NCBI GenBank assembly: GCA_963971285.1
Contig: OZ020244.1
Coordinates: forward strand, 33,480,001-33,544,000
Direction: 5' to 3'
Origin: Astropecten irregularis
Taxonomy: Eukaryota; Echinodermata; Asteroidea; Paxillosida; Astropectinidae
DNA length: 64,000 nucleotides
Part shown: one piece after another, positions 62,101-64,000 of the stretch
Numbering within the stretch: the first letter of the stretch is position 1
How the letters are laid out: each line of letters starts with the position of its first letter
Notes under the pieces: generated by a model
Seen by the model: the letters and a program-made list of their open reading frames with translations, nothing else
Told to the model about the DNA's origin: nothing
The model's database searches: none
Translations under genes and position numbers: made by a program

Positions 62101-64000
62101 AATACCAATACCACTGATCTATACAAACTGGATAGGTCGCGCTGTTCTGCAGGTGAGGCATCCGTGCAGCCATTTTGGGATATTCAATACATTGGCAGGC
62201 GCGGCAGCCGGCAAATACAGAGAATTGCTGCACTGCATGCTGTGCAGTCATGTAGTGCAATGAGTATTGTGCTGAATATCCTAACATGGCCGCTGGTGAC
62301 TTCACGGATCGCCGTCTAATCACTGCACCCACGACCTATCCAGTTTGTATAGATCAGTGACCAATACGCATCTGGAAAAGGGTTGACAGATTCCGCCAAC
62401 GCGTTGCAAACTTTTGGTGGCGCCCTATTTGGAATCACCCCTATTGATTGCACAGTTGTGGGCATTTTTCATATAAGATGGAAAGAAGTATACGAATAAA
62501 TAGCAATTTACATGTACTAAAATGTTAATTGAAAGTTATATAAGAAAGATAGAAAATAATTGTTCACGTGGGACACCATGCAAATAACTTGCCGAAGTGA
62601 CCTTGGGCCAATTTCACGGCGCTGCTTAGCACAAAAATTTGCTAAGCATGCCATTTCTGTCTTAATAAAAACAGGGTTAACAACTAAATTTCCACGTGTT
62701 GTGTATCCCTTGTGATTATTCTTTGGCTGTTGTTCGCAGAAGATGAATATCAAATGGAATTGTTGACAATAGTTTGATTTATTGGGCAAGACATTTTTGT
62801 GCTTAGCAAATATTTTGTGCTTAGCAGCTCCATGAAATTGGCCCCCATTATTTTGGATCTGATTGGCTAATTGAGTTCCCAGTTCACTGAATCTGAACAT
62901 CATTCCACTTTTAATCATCTTTTCTTTTTCAGCCATCGGAGGATGAAGGCTTTCACGAATCTTCGTCCGTGTCAACTCCAGCAAGCGAGACGTCTGTATT
63001 GAGGAGAGACGATGGGAACATATGGCAGAAGGCTCTTAGGTATCAGCCAAACCGACATTACACATGGGAGACCATTGGCAAGTACGTGTATTGGGCTAGG
63101 CTCTTTCCCTGAGTGAGATGTCGTGTGTGACCATCAGCATAATTGATTTCTATTTCTTGATCTAAAAGCCTTTTCTGATTATGTGTACTACATTAAGTCT
63201 CTCAAGGTGTGCTTTAAGTGTATACATGCGTGCACAAGCATATTGACTGGTATATTGACTGATATATATTGACTGGTATATTGACTGATATATATATTGA
63301 ATGGCATATTGAATGGCATATTGAATGCCGCATTGATTGCCGCATTGATTAGTATTTTGACTGGCTAAATGGACTGTAAAACACATTTGGTATTTCTTTA
63401 AAGGTACAGTACAGAATTGGTAAGATACCTTTTCAAAAATGTTACGTATAATTTTCAGGGTATGAAGATGGTGCTGGTAAAAACATACTGTTAGAATATT
63501 TCTGCCGGAAATGGTGTATTTATCCAGAAATCAGTAAAACAAAGACCGAAAACAGTAAGATCAAAAGATCAGTAAGGTCGAAACATTTCTTCATGTTTTG
63601 TAAGAAAAATTGAGTTGGGTTTTGCTATTTTCTCATGACTCAGATGTCCAATTGATGTCCAAATTTTAATGGGTTTATTATTTCATGTACATGCAAGATT
63701 AGACAAAGTGTGAGTGCTGTTCTGTGACCTTTACCAATCATGCATCATACCTTTAAATATAAGGTAGAAATACAGGATATAAAAGAGAATTTTGTATAAG
63801 ATTATTTTCTACATTTTGGCCTTTGCTGCAGCATACCCAGAGCCACTGAGAGACCTTACCTTACAGAGGCAGGACCGGCAGTATTTGATGAGATGTACAG
63901 ACTCCGATGCCAAGAAGCTTCCGTCTTGGACGCATCCCTACAGCGCCCCCTGGAGGTCTTACCGGACCAGGTCCAGCTGGTTAGAGACAGTATTCACGTG
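55751..64000 (+). CDS. TUBGCP6: Gamma-tubulin complex component 6 (5' part; continues past the window)
   Basis: GCP6 is a subunit of the gamma-tubulin ring complex, which nucleates microtubules at centrosomes and other organising centres. Eight coding exons are visible: 55751-56135, 56696-56826, 57423-57520, 59011-59098, 59855-59911, 61300-61461, 62933-63081 and 63832 to the end. All edges are GT/AG and the phases agree, giving 413 open codons. Recognition rests on remembered similarity to vertebrate GCP6: SITELFNQL at the start, an LL..VFDMRRG..YDRAHRLERLV helix, GDGLFSL, the TRETLFNGLTHSKTRQLNVKLDLP block, SEDEGFHESSS, and PYLTEAG before LVRDSI. The visible part is the N-terminal extension before GRIP1, including the helical domain thought to bind MZT1. 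ATG 55751 is preceded by an in-frame stop at 55739; a second ATG at 55757 could also serve. Ala/Gly-rich tract in exon 1 (GCTGCTGCTGCTGCTGGTGG). Confidence 0.9.
56192..56549 (-). mobile_element. PIF/Harbinger-like MITE in TUBGCP6 intron 1
   Basis: 358 bp with inverted ends AAGGTAGTATCATA / AAGGTAATATCATT and a TTA on both sides (56189-56191, 56550-56552), as PIF/Harbinger elements leave. It is the reverse complement of the copies at 50797-51617 and 51623-51790. Confidence 0.75.
56696..56826 (+). CDS. TUBGCP6: TUBGCP6 coding exon 2
   Basis: 131 bases between a TTCACAG acceptor and a GTACTG donor. The phase-1 junction forms a Gly codon. Encodes IQLLLVLAGTGR, which matches the LLVQLAGSG stretch of vertebrate GCP6. 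Ends in phase 0. Confidence 0.85.
56944..57337 (-). mobile_element. MITE with GGGCCAATTTCATGG / GCTTAGCA termini, copy 1 (nested insertion)
   Basis: The left end GGGACAAATTCATGGAGCTG and right end (complement GGGCCAATTTCACGGCTCTG) are inverted; both are followed inside by GCTTAGCAC-type words. The body matches, in opposite orientation, the copy at 62605-62844. A foldback element sits inside at 57015-57165. Confidence 0.75.
57015..57165. mobile_element. Foldback element nested in the MITE
   Basis: AATGGGAGACTTTGGAGAAC at 57015 is almost the complement of the right end at 57142-57165. Inner arms GTCAACAGCAC and GCGCTGTTGAC also pair, and the centre is rich in GCGCA/TGCGC words. Absent from the sister MITE copy at 62605-62844, which supports it as an insertion. 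Confidence 0.7.
57423..57520 (+). CDS. TUBGCP6: TUBGCP6 coding exon 3
   Basis: 98 bases after a TTTCAG acceptor, ending TCAAG before GTTTGA (a weaker donor). Aromatic- and His-rich product (YHGDSCHVYHQGYQGYIHYS), at the place where vertebrate GCP6 has a poorly conserved Tyr/Asp-rich linker. The phase-2 end matches exon 4. Intron 3 (57521-59010) is filled mainly with MITEs. Confidence 0.75.
57670..58150. mobile_element. hAT-like MITE in intron 3
   Basis: Inverted ends CATAGATATATAAAAAAAAA (left) and the complement of CATAGATATATAAAAAAAAC (right), flanked by an 8-bp direct duplication GTTTGTAC (57662-57669, 58151-58158). The 481 bp form a long imperfect palindrome. The middle repeats AATGATGGAATTGGCGAAA-like words four times. 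Confidence 0.8.
58165..58980. repeat. TACTCG-rich repeat, split by a MITE
   Basis: 58165-58255 and 58845-58945 are rich in GTACTCG/CGAGTAC words (for example GGAGTACTCGAACTCGAGTAC and ATGTACTCGG). The element at 58462-58798 lies between the two parts. The nature of the repeat is not recognised. Confidence 0.5.
58462..58798. mobile_element. PIF/Harbinger-like MITE in intron 3
   Basis: 337 bp with inverted ends GGGCGCCCCTTTTTATAAC / GGGCGCCCCTTTTTAATAC and TTA on each side (58459-58461, 58799-58801). Inner arms with GGTTCT...GGTCGG also pair. A GG-rich end plus a TTA duplication fits PIF/Harbinger. Confidence 0.75.
59011..59098 (+). CDS. TUBGCP6: TUBGCP6 coding exon 4
   Basis: 88 bases between TGTGCAG and GTAAAT. 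The junction with exon 3 forms an Arg codon. Encodes DLFEGQQSLLARQ and ends KYRMLDSK in phase 0. In intron 4 (59099-59854) I see the pogo-like MITE at 59261-59453 and nothing else that I recognise. Confidence 0.8.
59261..59453. mobile_element. pogo/Tigger-like MITE in intron 4
   Basis: 193 bp with inverted ends CAGTGGAACGCCGCTATAAC / CAGTGGAACGCCACTATAAC and TA on both sides (59259-59260, 59454-59455). The same superfamily as the transposon inside the retroelement, but a different family. Confidence 0.85.
59855..59911 (+). CDS. TUBGCP6: TUBGCP6 coding exon 5 (57-nt small exon)
   Basis: Exactly 19 codons between TTCCCAG and GTATGC, phase 0 on both sides, so skipping it would keep the frame. 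Encodes VFEAEPGRDLLGDGLFSLR, which lines up with VMEAAPGTGL...GLFSFGD of vertebrate GCP6. Confidence 0.85.
60331..60857. mobile_element. Possible MITE with TTAAAGGG ends in intron 5
   Basis: Left TTAAAGGGTCACTGCA and right TGCAGCCGCCCTTTAA form a short imperfect inverted pair about 520 bp apart. T-rich interior, no coding content. No target duplication could be established. Confidence 0.4.
60884..61083. mobile_element. Foldback MITE in intron 5
   Basis: GATCATTTTGTGAAAACACC at 60884 pairs with the right end at 61064-61083. Arms continue inward through GCACTTCTCGTAAGGTCTCA against TGAGACCTTACGAGAAGTGC with one small loop, leaving a short centre with GATGATGACTAGG. About 200 bp, nearly all palindromic. 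Confidence 0.75.
61300..61461 (+). CDS. TUBGCP6: TUBGCP6 coding exon 6
   Basis: 54 codons between GACAG and GTAAAA, phase 0 on both sides. Carries the best conserved block in this window: TRETLFNGLTHSKTRQLNVK followed by LDLPELPDTANPSLLGL. Confidence 0.92.
61470..62012 (-). mobile_element. GCTTAGCA-family MITE copy 2, split by a SINE
   Basis: The left fragment GGCCAATTTCATGAATCTG (about 61470-61514) and right part (about 61816-62012, ending at GTGCTAAGCGGGCAGTGAAA) match copies 1 and 3, including TTCCATTTGATATTCATGG and GTGATACACAA. A tRNA-derived SINE lies between the two parts. Confidence 0.6.
61515..61815 (-). mobile_element. tRNA-derived SINE
   Basis: On the minus strand the head (about 61815 down to 61745) has an A-box-like TGGCAAGCGCGTTAGG and a perfect B box GGTTCGAATCC at a tRNA-like distance. 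The body contains a segment whose + strand reads GGAGGGAGGAAAACCAGAGAACC, a word common in animal SINE/LINE tails. Inserted in the MITE above. Not a working tRNA gene, since the acceptor stem is not closed. Confidence 0.65.
62112..62359. mobile_element. hAT-like MITE in intron 6
   Basis: 248 bp with perfect inverted ends of 28 bp beginning CACTGATCTATACAAACTGG, flanked by an 8-bp direct duplication ACCAATAC (62104-62111, 62360-62367). Inner arms (GGATATTCAATAC / GTATTGTGCTGAATATCC) also pair. Perfect ends and duplication suggest a recent insertion. Confidence 0.88.
62605..62844 (+). mobile_element. GCTTAGCA-family MITE copy 3
   Basis: 240 bp with ends GGGCCAATTTCACGGCGCTG and, complementary, GGGCCAATTTCATGGAGCTG, each followed by CTTAGCAC. 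The most complete, uninterrupted copy of the family in this window. It lies 88 bp before exon 7. Confidence 0.8.
62933..63081 (+). CDS. TUBGCP6: TUBGCP6 coding exon 7
   Basis: 149 bases after a TTTTCTTTTTCAG acceptor, ending GGCAA before GTACGTG (phase 2). Encodes PSEDEGFHESSSVSTPASE, then IWQKALRYQP and YTWETIGK, which match the EDEGFQSAS and DLWEAALTY stretches of vertebrate GCP6. Confidence 0.92.
63239..63368. repeat. Minisatellite in intron 7
   Basis: About ten imperfect units of 12-16 bp near ATTGACTGGTAT, drifting to ATTGAATGGCAT and then ATTGATTGCCGC along the array. Confidence 0.85.
63401..63753. mobile_element. MITE related to the AAGGTAGTATCAT family, intron 7
   Basis: Ends AAGGTACAGTACAGAATTGG and, complementary, AAGGTATGATGCATGATTGG. 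The left half matches the reverse complement of 51466-51560 (GGGTATGAAGATGGTG, GGTGTATTTATCCAGAAAT). The flanks are TTA and TAA, so the duplication is imperfect. It also holds GATTAGACAAAGTGTGAG, seen in the retroelement at about 3520. Confidence 0.6.
63832..64000 (+). CDS. TUBGCP6: TUBGCP6 coding exon 8 (cut by window end)
   Basis: Starts after TTTGCTGCAG; the junction completes an Asn codon. Encodes IPRATERPYLTEAGPAVFDEM and, at the window edge, VQLVRDSIHV, the approach to the GRIP1 domain. Open to the last base. Confidence 0.92.

Noticed and set aside
62517-62984. Minus-strand frame of 155 codons
   Set aside because: It runs through a MITE and antisense to TUBGCP6 exon 7, with no recognisable domain.

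Overview
The window comes from an animal nuclear genome. The + strand at the right end carries the 5' half of a spliced host gene that I recognise as TUBGCP6 (gamma-tubulin complex component 6). Its introns are packed with small inverted-repeat transposons. The intron repeats, a DIRS-order retroelement with its own tyrosine recombinase, and frequent TAGGCCTA-type words suggest a marine invertebrate deuterostome, possibly an echinoderm. That assignment is inference; nothing here fixes the species.

Layout. (1) Positions 1-50180 are a tandem satellite with a monomer of about 1,147 bp. Thirty-six occurrences of one fixed anchor are present, about 40.5 kb in total. The satellite has subfamilies, a three-monomer higher-order repeat (about 3.44 kb), chimeric monomers, and a divergent right edge. 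I do not recognise the monomer and see no RNA gene or credible protein gene in it. (2) One monomer is split at 1043/10687 by a 9,643-bp DIRS-order (PAT/Ngaro-like) retroelement at 1044-10686. It has split direct repeats in the order A1, coding region, B1-A2, B2, both pairs identical, and no target duplication. Its leader holds a tandem series of small hairpins. Its reverse-transcriptase region is interrupted by a 1,295-bp pogo/Tigger-like DNA transposon. (3) Positions 50181-55300 are gene-poor and hold MITE copies, a probable LINE tail and a 2,108-bp Mutator-like element with roughly 450-bp inverted arms and a 9-bp target duplication. (4) From about 55300 to the end lies TUBGCP6: a promoter-like region with YY1-type sites, a possible non-coding first exon, and eight coding exons (413 codons so far) whose splice phases all agree. 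The window stops near the beginning of the GRIP1 region.

The introns contain at least ten insertions: two hAT-like MITEs with 8-bp duplications, PIF/Harbinger-like MITEs with TTA flanks, a pogo-like MITE, a family with GCTTAGCA-type termini (three copies, two of them carrying nested insertions), foldback elements and a tRNA-derived SINE. The window therefore shows a sharp satellite-to-gene transition, with the gene's first coding base about 5.6 kb from the last recognisable satellite base.
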